Assembly (NCBI GenBank): GCA_949752745.1
Contig: OX457028.1
Location: 6,568,095 to 6,632,094 of the forward strand
Source of the DNA: Protula sp. h YS-2021
Lineage: Eukaryota > Annelida > Polychaeta > Sabellida > Serpulidae
Direction of reading: 5' to 3'
DNA length: 64,000 nt
The translations under genes were made by a program, and so were the position numbers. Under the pieces are notes generated by a model, which saw only the letters and a list, made by a program, of their open reading frames with translations, did not search any database and was not told the DNA's origin. Positions 24,678-33,019 of this stretch are shown here, piece by piece. The first letter of the stretch is position 1. Each line of letters opens with the position of its first letter.

Positions 24678-25052
24678 ATGTTTCCAACACGACTTGAAAA
24701 GTATGGACATGTGTTCACCTCAAGTGAAGCGTTGTATCAATATGAAAAAGCAGTTTTTCATCACCGTCCAGATATTGCTTCAGCCATTGTGTCATTCAGA
24801 AATGGATATGAAGCGAAACGTATTGCTAAAGGAATAAAACCATGTCCTTTATGGCATACAGTAAAGAGAAGTAAAATGCAAGATGTTTTACAAGTCAAAT
24901 GGAATCAGTGTGTATTGTTTCGCAACAAGTTGAAAGAATGTAAAGACAAAACTTTAGTTGAAGCAACGTATGATCATTGGTGGGGAGCTGGTGTGAAACA
25001 AGTGTCATCCTGGTCAGAATATTATGGGAAAGCTGTTAGAACTGTTGTGTGA
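24678..25052 (+). CDS. NADAR (YbiA/DUF1768)-domain protein (element 2)
   Basis: The protein shows the NADAR order: LSNMFP, then FTSSEALYQYEKAVFHHRPD, KRIAKGIKP, W-x(5)-KMQDVLQVKWNQC, and LVEATYDHWWGAG. The key Glu (SSEALYQ), the Trp and the Asp (EATYD) are present. The true domain start (FSGHKDVLSN) lies upstream in the same open frame from ~24,609, but the first ATG is at 24,678, after part of that motif. NADAR proteins act on ADP-ribose-type N-glycosidic bonds, including removal of ADP-ribose from nucleic acid or processing of damaged NAD-related metabolites. In a virus it could counter a host NAD/ADP-ribose response or have a metabolic role (inference). Confidence 0.75.
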   Translation: MFPTRLEKYGHVFTSSEALYQYEKAVFHHRPDIASAIVSFRNGYEAKRIAKGIKPCPLWHTVKRSKMQDVLQVKWNQCVLFRNKLKECKDKTLVEATYDHWWGAGVKQVSSWSEYYGKAVRTVV

Positions 25053-25246
25053 GACTTGATGTGCAGACGTGTGAACATGTAAATTTGAAGGGTGTTAAGT
25101 GAACAACAACTGGAAAAAACTTGCTGAACTTGACAGACTTGTGCTGCATTGCCGGAGCAGCATAACTTGACAAACTTGTGCTACATTGCCGGAGCAGCAT
25201 AATTTGACAGACTTGTGCTGCATTGCAAGACTCACAAGACTGCATA
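25053..25246. repeat. Short spacer with three ~37-bp tandem units
   Basis: TTGACAGACTTGTGCTGCAT or a close variant recurs at ~25,130, 25,167 and 25,204, the first two followed by TGCCGGAGCAGCATAA. No gene; the next gene's promoter must lie here but no clear TATA was found. Confidence 0.65.
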
Positions 25247-25579
25247 ATGGCGGACATGACACTGAGACAATATATTGTGCAAAAAGCTTATTGTGAAGAA
25301 ATGTTATCAGCTGTAAAAAAGTTTGCATATTTAGTCTGTCCTGCTTGTCAACATGAAGAGTGTCAAGAACATACTTGTCATGTTGCATGTGTTTATACAT
25401 ATTGGAATGAAGCTAAATATTACATTCATTTAGATAAAGTGTTAGAGAATGCAAATCAACGTTGTGAGAAATATGGTGTAGATGCTATTACATTGGATGA
25501 ACTCAGTCATTGGTTAGTGTTCATTGAAGACCAATGGTCTCCAGTTATTCATACCATTGTATCCATACTTGATTTGTAA
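25247..25579 (+). CDS. Left-arm Cys/His protein of unknown function, 110 aa (element 2)
   Basis: I start at ATG 25,247 (MADMTLRQYIVQKAYCEEML), because the upstream ATG at 25,223 lies in the tandem repeat. A CPACQHEECQEHTCHVAC cluster (residues ~28-46) looks like a zinc site. The rest is helical with conserved-looking Trp and Tyr residues. The frame is intact. It is the last gene before the integrase; an AATAAA overlaps the integrase TATA box (25,633-25,643). Family not recognised. Confidence 0.55.
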   Translation: MADMTLRQYIVQKAYCEEMLSAVKKFAYLVCPACQHEECQEHTCHVACVYTYWNEAKYYIHLDKVLENANQRCEKYGVDAITLDELSHWLVFIEDQWSPVIHTIVSILDL

Positions 25580-25632
25580 AAACTTGTTAGTTAAGTTATA
25601 AATGCATGTTAGTTAAGTGATGTTGGTTGAGT

Positions 25633-25639
25633 TATAAAA
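25633..25639 (+). promoter_or_regulatory. TATA box ahead of the integrase/virion cluster (element 2)
   Basis: GTTATAAAATAAAAG, 46 nt before the integrase ATG (25,679). It is the only good TATA seen upstream of the nine overlapping + strand genes, and AATAAA within it may end the previous gene. Confidence 0.6.
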
Positions 25640-25678
25640 TAAAAGCTGTTCTGTTCAGACGTGTTTTTTCCAGTCATC

Positions 25679-26596
25679 ATGTCGACGTGGAAAGACTACT
25701 TGACCAATATTTTTCTTCAAACCTGGACAGCCTGGAGCATTTGCTGGTCCTTACAAACTGTATCACATCTTACGAAAACATAATCAACCAGTCACACATT
25801 CACAAGTGAAGAAATGGCTACAGGATCAAGATGCATTCAGTTTACTACAACCTGTCAAATACAGGTTCAAAAGACAACGTGTCATTACACACGACGAAGA
25901 CCGCGAACTCTAAGGTCTGATAAAGGAATAGAATTTAAAAACAGATGGGTAAAAGCATTTTTGAAGAAAGAAGGAATTCATGCTTATACCGCAAAGAATG
26001 AAACCAAAGCCAACTTTGCTGAAAGAGTCATTCGTACTCTAAAGGGAATGATGTATCGGTATTTTCTACATAATCAAACTTACCGTTACTTAGACATTCT
26101 TCCAGACTTGGTGTACAATTACAACCATAGACCTCATGGTTCTCTTCCTAATAAATATGCTCCAGTCGAGATTCGTAAAGACAACGAATCAAAAGTGTGG
26201 AAGTATATGTATGTCGACAAACTGAAATTGAAACCGAAGAAGAAGAAGTACAAATTTAACATTGGCGATCATGTTCGCATTTCCCACATTAAATACGTGT
26301 TTCAACGAGATTATCACATCAAATGGACGCAAGAAGTCTTCATTGTCACACGTCGTCGTAAGAAGCAAGGAATACATTTGTATCGTGTAAAAGACTTTTT
26401 AGACGAAGATATTGATGGACATTTCTATGAAGAAGAACTCCAGAAAGTGACCAAAGATAATGAATCTATTTATAGAATTGAAAAAGTCTTGAAAACACGT
26501 AAAAGACGAGAAGAGGTGAAAGAATTATTAGTCAAGTGGTTAGGTTGGCCAAACAAGTTTAACAGTTGGGTGAAAGAAACAGACAATAAAAAATGA
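25679..26596 (+). pseudogene. Polinton integrase, frameshifted and missing part of the catalytic core (element 2)
   Basis: The opening frame (MSTWKDYLTN) shifts by 1 nt within ~20 codons. An N-terminal zinc/HTH-like part follows in a second frame, ending at a TAA near 25,910. The second half (25,910-26,596) is open and contains RSDKGIEF (second catalytic Asp region), AERVIRTLKGMM (catalytic Glu) and the C-terminal chromodomain. The segment expected between the two halves, which would hold the first catalytic Asp, is absent. The protein cannot be an active DDE integrase. The chromodomain part is nearly identical to element 1. Confidence 0.85.
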
Positions 26597-27239
26597 AGCA
26601 TCCATTTACATGTTTGGTCTCTGGACCTACAGGCAGTGGCAAAACGTCTCTGGTGAAGGAAATTCTAGAACAAAAGTTGATTCAACCCTCTCCAAAAAGC
26701 ATTTTATGGCTTTATGCAGCAGATCAGCCCTTGTACAAGGGAATGAAAGGCGTGGAATTTTACCAAGGCATTCCAGATGACATTTAACCCGAAAAAACCA
26801 AACTTACTTATCATTGATGACTTAATGACGAAATGTCATAGTGATGAGCGAATGACGTCTCTTTAGTGTTGGCAGCAGTCATCAAAATCTAAGCATTATC
26901 TTTATTGTGCATAATTTATTCCATCATGGGAAAGAGATGCGAAATATTAGTTTGAATACACATTATATCATTCTGTTTAAAAATCCTAGAGACAGTCAAC
27001 AAATTAGTACATTGGCGCGGCAAATGTATCCTGGAAGATCTCAATTTCTCATAGAAGCCTATCAAGGTGCTACAAGCAAACCTCATGGTTATCTATTCAT
27101 TGATTTAAAACCAAAGACAAATGATCAACTACGTATTCGTACAGGCATTTTACCAAAAGATACACATTATGTATATATTGATAAAGCGGTGTATGAACAA
27201 AAACCAACTCATTTGACCATTCGCAGTCAAGATGTCTAA
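26593..27239 (+). pseudogene. Packaging ATPase with two small deletions (element 2)
   Basis: Walker A (GPTGSGKTS) is intact. Relative to element 1 a 10-nt deletion at ~26,783 causes an immediate TAA (26,785). A 2-nt deletion at ~26,858 brings the downstream part back into the original frame, so only ~25 codons, including the Walker B region, lie out of frame. The last 110 codons are open. The ATGA overlap with the integrase is preserved. Confidence 0.88.
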
Positions 27240-27521
27240 ACGTATTCGAGCGAACCAACCGTTTCTTCATTTGCTTGCACGCAGTGGGCCTAAGCGACGC
27301 AAATCCTTGCTATAGCAAGCTACAAAGGAGGAATTAACAAGCTTGTTTGAAATTTGTTTGAATATATTGCAAGGACGTTTACCCTTAAGCTCAAAACGGT
27401 ATAAGGAATTTAAACGTGAACGTCATACGCTACGTACTCTAGCAGATAAGAAGATATCCCTTCGACGAAAAAAGAAGCTAGATTGGCATTGCCCTTGTTA
27501 GCCAAACTGCTGTTAAAATGA
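27232..27521 (+). pseudogene. 108-aa conserved Polinton gene, broken (element 2)
   Basis: CAG has become TAG at 27,313-27,315, and ~46 nt are missing near 27,478 just before the hydrophobic tail. The start (overlapping the ATPase end) and the ATGA at the 3' end remain. Confidence 0.88.
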
Positions 27522-28084
27522 AACATACGATGAAAATGGTTCTCATTCCTGAATATGAATACAAGCTCTTGTTAGAAAAGAAAAATGATATTAAAACAAA
27601 AGTCAATACACTTTTACGTGGGAAACCAACACGTGAAAAGGCTATAGAAATGTCTCAACTTCTTGGTCGTCATTTACGAACAAGTCAGTCTAGACAGCAA
27701 AAGCCCTCATCATCATCATCATCATCATCATCATCACCAGAAAAGCTAGTGTTAAGTCATTTTCAACCTATTTATCATGGAAAAGTAACACAACTTTTAG
27801 CAGAACTGAAGAAACATGGTGTAAAATGGACAGAGAAGAATGAACTCGTGTTGAAAACGGGTGATATTATCACAAATTCCAACATGGTTGATTTGATGAA
27901 AGAAGCATTGGTGGCGACAAGAACAAAAGAACGAGCCATACCACATGGTTGGCATCCGTTTATCCAGGAAATTGTAGATGCTAATATTCCAAAAACAATG
28001 TTTAGTAAAAAGACCACTCGTGACGACATTACAACAGAAATGAAACAACGTCAACAAAGACAGGAGGGATGGGAAAATTTTTAA
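27518..28084 (+). CDS. Conserved Polinton protein, 188 aa (element 2)
   Basis: Intact homologue of the element 1 gene at 1319-1897, with the same VLIPEYEYxxLLEKK start and NSNMVDLMKEALVATR block. The linker contains about eleven Ser residues encoded by a TCA run, against five in element 1, a sign of replication slippage in a tolerant region. It keeps the 4-nt and 16-nt overlaps with its neighbours. Function unknown; persistence of the frame may simply reflect the short time since inactivation of the element. Confidence 0.72.
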   Translation: MKHTMKMVLIPEYEYKLLLEKKNDIKTKVNTLLRGKPTREKAIEMSQLLGRHLRTSQSRQQKPSSSSSSSSSSPEKLVLSHFQPIYHGKVTQLLAELKKHGVKWTEKNELVLKTGDIITNSNMVDLMKEALVATRTKERAIPHGWHPFIQEIVDANIPKTMFSKKTTRDDITTEMKQRQQRQEGWENF

Positions 28085-28284
28085 CATGGCTGAAAGAGCT
28101 ATGTTGTTGTTGTTGGCGGCAAGAAGATAAACCAACTATTCCTGTAAAAATAAGATGTACAAGTGCTTGTTGTGAAGGAGAAGTCATAGATCATCATGAT
28201 GTGAAAGACCATTTGCATACTTGGTCGAATGGCGCGCGCTATCGTGAAGTATATAGACAACGTCAACGCACCTATACCATTTAG
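28069..28284 (+). CDS. Small tetra-cysteine protein, 71 aa (element 2)
   Basis: MGKFLTWLKELCCCC is identical to element 1 over the first 15 residues. After it come WRQ residues absent from element 1, and the DHLDHHHD stretch is shortened to DHHD. The conserved front and variable metal-like stretch suggest that the acylation-type N-terminus matters most. Confidence 0.65.
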   Translation: MGKFLTWLKELCCCCWRQEDKPTIPVKIRCTSACCEGEVIDHHDVKDHLHTWSNGARYREVYRQRQRTYTI

Positions 28285-28292
28285 TTCCCATC

Positions 28293-29054
28293 ATGGAGTC
28301 GACAAGTTTTTACATTACTTTTCCTAGCAATGCGAGTATGACCTATTATCCCAACAAAAAGGCTTCGAATTACCAAATTCGTATGCCTCGAACCATTTAT
28401 ATGAACGGAAAATATGAAGTGGCTTTAGCTGAAATTCAATATCCACTTACATGGAAAACGATGAGACATGGCATGGACTATTGTATTCAGTTTCGACAAC
28501 AACCACTGACAGAGACACTTGACACTATCAATATTACCAATGGCTACTACAGAACCATACAAGAAATATGCCAGGCAGTGAATGAAGAAGCGACTAATTC
28601 TATGAAAGATGAACTTAAAGAAGCTATTCGGATAAAGTATGATAAAATTAGACGACGTGTGTTTCTATTTCTAAATTATGACTTTGAGGTGTCCTTTTCC
28701 GCTGGATTAGCTGAGATTTTAGGATTTATCCCAGATCAATGGTATACTGAAACATGTGCAGCTGACCATAAAGCGGATGTGAAACAGGGATTTTATACAC
28801 TTTATGTGTATTGTAGCATTTGTGAACCACAAGTTGTTGGTGATTATTATGTTCCCTTACTACGTTCTGTTGGAATACAAGGTCATGATGTTGACATTGT
28901 TATGAAAACGTACGGCGAACCGCATTATGTTCCTGTAAACACGTCCAAATTTGACGTGATAGAAATGAATATTAAGGACGACACAGGCTATAATGTTCCA
29001 TTTCAAACTGGAAAGGTGATCTGTAAACTACATTTTCGACTAAAAGCAATATGA
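28293..29054 (+). CDS. Penton-like minor capsid protein (element 2)
   Basis: Intact 253-residue copy of the element 1 gene, with the same FYITxPSNASM and YEVALAEIQYP blocks and the same ATGA overlap at its end. Scattered substitutions (for example H to R and Y to C) are seen. Confidence 0.83.
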   Translation: MESTSFYITFPSNASMTYYPNKKASNYQIRMPRTIYMNGKYEVALAEIQYPLTWKTMRHGMDYCIQFRQQPLTETLDTINITNGYYRTIQEICQAVNEEATNSMKDELKEAIRIKYDKIRRRVFLFLNYDFEVSFSAGLAEILGFIPDQWYTETCAADHKADVKQGFYTLYVYCSICEPQVVGDYYVPLLRSVGIQGHDVDIVMKTYGEPHYVPVNTSKFDVIEMNIKDDTGYNVPFQTGKVICKLHFRLKAI

Positions 29055-29392
29055 AAGCTTATACACACGATCCGTCTGCATATCGCAACCATTTTCTTCG
29101 TCAAGTGGGCGGGGAATTACCAGGATTCAAAGGAGCGCGAATTCAATATGGCGATGGTATTGGTTCAATACTGGGATCATTGGCTCGCAAAGCTATTCCA
29201 CTACTTAAGGCTGGGGCTAAGATCGTTGCGCCACATCTTAAGAAGGCTGCAAAGAATGTTGCGAAAGATGTTAAGGGCCGAGTAGCAGAACGTGTGTTTG
29301 GTGAACAAAAGCGCGTGCAACCGACGAAACGTGCCAGAAGACGAAAAACAGCCAGACGGATAACATCAAAACATCGCAAAGATATTTTTTAA
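29051..29392 (+). CDS. Adenovirus pVI/pX-like basic virion protein (element 2)
   Basis: Intact 113-residue copy; only about three residues differ from element 1, none in the amphipathic helix. The spacer to the capsid gene is 3 nt here, while element 1 has an A-run of ten bases. Confidence 0.73.
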   Translation: MKAYTHDPSAYRNHFLRQVGGELPGFKGARIQYGDGIGSILGSLARKAIPLLKAGAKIVAPHLKKAAKNVAKDVKGRVAERVFGEQKRVQPTKRARRRKTARRITSKHRKDIF

Positions 29393-29395
29393 ATC

Positions 29396-30769
29396 ATGTC
29401 TCTCATTCATAATCATTCGTGTGAATGTAGTCTTTCTCCATTGGAATGGTTTCACGTACCACCAACGCAAACTGCTGTAGAGAAAAGTTATAATGTTGAC
29501 TGTCAACCACTTACAAGCATTAGAGAAGGCGCTCCAATAGAATTCTACATTCCTGCGAGTACAGAAGAATATCTGGATTTAAAGAACAGCAAACTTCATA
29601 TTGTATGTCGCATTCTAAAGGCCGATGGCACAGATTGTGGCCCAGATGATAATGTCTCTTGCATCAATGATGTGTTTAATGGGTTATGGTCTAATATTGA
29701 ATTGTTTCTGAATGATCGTTTGGTTTCGCATAGCAACAATACTCATGGTTATACCAGCATTATCTCTCATCTCATCCATGATTCGGAAGAAAGTCTGCAT
29801 TCTGAGCGCTCTATGCGTCTCATGTACAAGGATACTGCTGGGTCAATGAATAGTTATGAGGTGAAAAGACCTAATCATGAACAATATGTATCCGGGTTTC
29901 ATGTCAATGCTGACGGTGGTGACTTGGCTGAGCAAGGAAACAATGGCTTACATCATCGTTATTTGCATACACATCTTGGCCGTGATTTGATGCTCACAGG
30001 TGGTTTAAGGATAGATTTGTTTGAGCAGGATGGTTATCTTCCGAATGGCATCAGTTTGAAATTGCGTTTCCATAGACAAAAAGATGACTATGTATTGATT
30101 GCTGCAGATAATACCTATAAGGTAGAAGTGAAAGAGGCATTTTTTACCATTCGCAAAGTGAGGGTGAGTCCAGGTATTCAGTTAGGACATACAGATGCAT
30201 TGATGAAAAGTCCTGCCAAGATCATCATCACTAGAAAAGAATGTAAAGTCTTAGCTATTCCAGCAGGATTTCAGTCTTTTGTGAAAGATAACATCTTTTT
30301 GGGTCAATTACCAAAACGTATTGTCATAGGTCTGGTTCATAATGAAGCCTTTGGTGGATCAGTATTGAGGAATCCATATGATTTCAAACATTTTGATCTG
30401 GACTATATGCAACTGTACACGGATGGTGAACCAGTTCTTTCTAAACCTCTCAAGCTTGACATTACACAGAACAAATACCTGGACGCTTTTGAAACGCTTT
30501 ACAAATCGTTTGATTGATTGAATGGTGAGAAGAGTTCCATTATAAAACGGGAAGATTGGCCTAGAGGTTATGCTTTATTTTCGTTTGACTTAACACCGGA
30601 TTATGATGGTGATGATCATTTTCCCCTGATCAAGCATGGGAATTTGCGGCTAGAAATGAACTTTGCTAGGGCTTTGCAACATACCATCAATGTCATTGTC
30701 TATGCTGAATTTGACAACATTATTGAAATAAGTGCAAATCGCAGCATCCAATTCGACTACCAGTCATGA
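29396..30769 (+). pseudogene. Major capsid protein with one nonsense codon (element 2)
   Basis: The frame matches element 1 throughout except for TGA at 30,515-30,517 (CGG in element 1, two base changes), which would remove the last 83 residues, including the end of the second jelly roll. The remainder stays open to the ATGA overlap with the protease. Confidence 0.88.
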
Positions 30770-31203
30770 ACACGAAGCAGATTGATGCCATATTGAGTCA
30801 TGATGTTATGACAAAAGACTTGTTTCAAGGCTTGTTTGCCATGGACCAGTTGCCATCTTTACAACGCGGCGCCTATGTGATCAACACAGACGATCAAGAT
30901 GAACCAGGAGAACATTGGGTGGCAGTGTATTATGATAAAGACCCTGTGGAATATTTTGACTCTTATGGACTGTTACCTCTCGATGATCGTTTAGACATGT
31001 TTTTAAGAAATGACTATATGTATAATTCTATATCATTACAAACGCCAATATCATCGTCATGTGGTTTTTATTGTGTATATTATATATGGCATAGAGCTTG
31101 AGGTCAGAGTATGTTTGATATTGTGAATATATTAAAAAGAAAGGATGGTGATTTTATTGTAAAGGATTTTGTTTATAGACATTATAAGCCACTGTTTTAT
31201 TAA
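30766..31203 (+). pseudogene. Adenain-like protease with one nonsense codon (element 2)
   Basis: His, Asp, Gln and Cys of the active site are all present, but CGA (Arg112 in element 1) is TGA at 31,099-31,101, a CpG-type transition that cuts off the last 34 codons. The distal part stays in frame to TAA at 31,201. Confidence 0.88.
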
Positions 31204-31603
31204 TGTTATTTTATTAATGTTGTTGTTTTATTAATGATGTTATTGTAGTAGTTAAGTTATATTAGTTATGTTGTTATATTAGTTAAGTTGTTGTTATATT
31301 AGTTAAGTTGTTGTTGTTGTTGTTGTTGTTAAATAAAACAACCCAAGTTTCAAACAGTCTTGTTTATTGTGTTGTACATACGTTTATTTACAAACTCTAT
31401 ATACAAAGTTTACAAACTCTATTTACAAAATTTTATTTACAAACTCTATTTACACTATTTACAAATTTTATTTACACTATTTACAAATTCTTAACTACAA
31501 ACGCTATTTACAAACACTTAATTACAAATTCTTAACTACAAATTCTATTTACACTATTTACAAATTCTATTTACACTATTTACAAAGTTTTCATTTACAA
31601 ACA
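31204..31603. repeat. Convergent 3' region with minisatellites (element 2)
   Basis: Same plan as 5034-5455: TTG/ATATTAGTTAAG units, + strand AATAAA at 31,332-31,337, - strand AATAAA at 31,363-31,368, then a CTATTTACAAA array. Repeat numbers differ from element 1. Confidence 0.8.
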
Positions 31604-31978
31604 CTATTTACAAACACATTCATTTTTTCAATACATTCATCAATGAATACCATTCGTCAGAATTTAAATTGATATAGGTATCATAGACATTATACCCGTA
31701 TTTGTAAATGCTATGAAAGCTGACATAACGCACATCACAAAACTTTATCACTTTCGCAGTAACATGTTCAGACAGTTTCAGTTCAAATCCTTCAAGTCCA
31801 TCAACCGCATCAGCCGCATAGGCTGTGTCAGCTCAATGAATTTGGTACCCTGCATAAGTTGTATTCCATGCTCTTTGAATTCAAGCACAAGGGTCTTCCC
31901 AATCCAATGCTTGCAACAGCGCGTTCCATTCCACTGTGCTGAGGGTGATGATGTCGTAGTGTTCTGTAAGCTCGTCAT
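31604..31978 (-). pseudogene. 124-aa PC4-like gene, frameshifted (element 2)
   Basis: The first ~65 codons (MTSLQNTTTSSPSAQWNGTR to IELTQPMR) match element 1. Then a short length change within a CATCARCCGCAT repeat shifts the frame and gives a stop near 31,778. The distal part aligns to element 1 in another frame. Confidence 0.75.
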
Positions 31979-32222
31979 GTTGGCGAAATTGTACAAACAC
32001 GTCTAGACAGTTCTGAATCACACGCACTTCTATATCATTTGAAAGGTGAAGCAGAAAGCCGGGTATTCTCAACTTGTCTAGATGATCTTTCAACACGGAT
32101 TGTTCGTCAAGCGATAGTATGATAAACTTTCCAAAATGTCGTAGCACAATGTCATCACATAAGTTTCTCATGTATGAGAATCCATATGTCATGGGTTCAT
32201 AATCCAACAAATAGTCTTCCAT
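31881..32222 (-). CDS. Small PC4-like protein, 113 aa (element 2)
   Basis: Intact homologue of 5733-6074, ending YDIITLSTVEWNALLQALDW. It keeps the 98-nt overlap with the next gene. The ATG is only 3 nt from the stop of the 124-aa gene upstream on this strand; the poly-T spacer of element 1 is absent. Confidence 0.63.
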   Translation of the reverse strand: MEDYLLDYEPMTYGFSYMRNLCDDIVLRHFGKFIILSLDEQSVLKDHLDKLRIPGFLLHLSNDIEVRVIQNCLDVFVQFRQHDELTEHYDIITLSTVEWNALLQALDWEDPCA

Positions 32223-32225
32223 CTT

Positions 32226-32600
32226 TTATACTCGGATGATGTTGAACAGCGGATGTTGTATAGCTTCTAGGAATCGTAAGACTGCGTGCCAATTCTTCAT
32301 ATCAAAGAAGATCAACTGTGCATATGGTGTATCTGGCACAACTCCCTTATAATCCTTTGGATAATCCTGTAAAAGATTTCTACAGAATGTCACACGTATC
32401 TTAGAATCATATTCAGCCACCGTCACTTCCAGTTTATTTTCAAGTCTGCGTTCAAACCCAGGTTCAAGCGGTATGTTTTTAAAGTCTTTCCACAGTTCAG
32501 GTTTAAACCGATAAGCAGAACTTCTCCGAGAACCCATCATCACTTCATTCCTCTCATTAACTTTAAGGTAAACACCATCGTCCAACATGAGTGCATTCAT
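32226..32600 (-). CDS. Small PC4-like protein, 124 aa (element 2)
   Basis: Intact homologue of 6145-6516 (MNALMLDDGVYLKVNERNEV ... LIFFDMKNWHAVLRFLEAIQ). One residue longer, with conserved strand and Trp-helix pattern. Confidence 0.63.
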   Translation of the reverse strand: MNALMLDDGVYLKVNERNEVMMGSRRSSAYRFKPELWKDFKNIPLEPGFERRLENKLEVTVAEYDSKIRVTFCRNLLQDYPKDYKGVVPDTPYAQLIFFDMKNWHAVLRFLEAIQHPLFNIIRV

Positions 32601-32613
32601 GATTGTTACCTTG

Positions 32614-32964
32614 TTATGACTTGTCGTCTTGTCTGCGAAGCCTTTTATCCACTTCTTTCACCTGCTTCTTCAGCATTTTCCATTCAGGTATTGTCAGCAA
32701 GATACCCTTTTTCGTCGGACGGTTTTTTCCAGTCCCCTCATCTCTGAGGTATTTGCGAATGTTTACCACGCCTTCATTACTTTGTTTCATAATCTTGATA
32801 TATTTTCCATTGCCTAAAGAAAGCATTCCATCCCACGACTGTGGTGTTGGTGCTATCTCCACTTTTAATTTCTTGATGGTAGTATCAGGATGTTTCACAT
32901 TCATGTCTTTGACTGTATCAGCAAGAGTATCCATATCCGTTGTTGCAGATCTTTTCCGATTCAT
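32614..32964 (-). CDS. PC4/Sub1-type ssDNA-binding protein, 116 aa (element 2)
   Basis: Intact homologue of 6530-6883. The whole PC4 domain (IRKYLRDEGTGKNRPTKKGI and LLTIPEWKMLKK) is essentially unchanged; differences lie in the polar N-terminus. TATATAAG upstream overlaps the stop codon of the polymerase remnant, as in element 1. Confidence 0.8.
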   Translation of the reverse strand: MNRKRSATTDMDTLADTVKDMNVKHPDTTIKKLKVEIAPTPQSWDGMLSLGNGKYIKIMKQSNEGVVNIRKYLRDEGTGKNRPTKKGILLTIPEWKMLKKQVKEVDKRLRRQDDKS

Positions 32965-33019
32965 GTTGACGCTTCAGTGTTCACACCTCAACTAACTCTA
33001 AAGTTGAAGTGTCTCCCCC

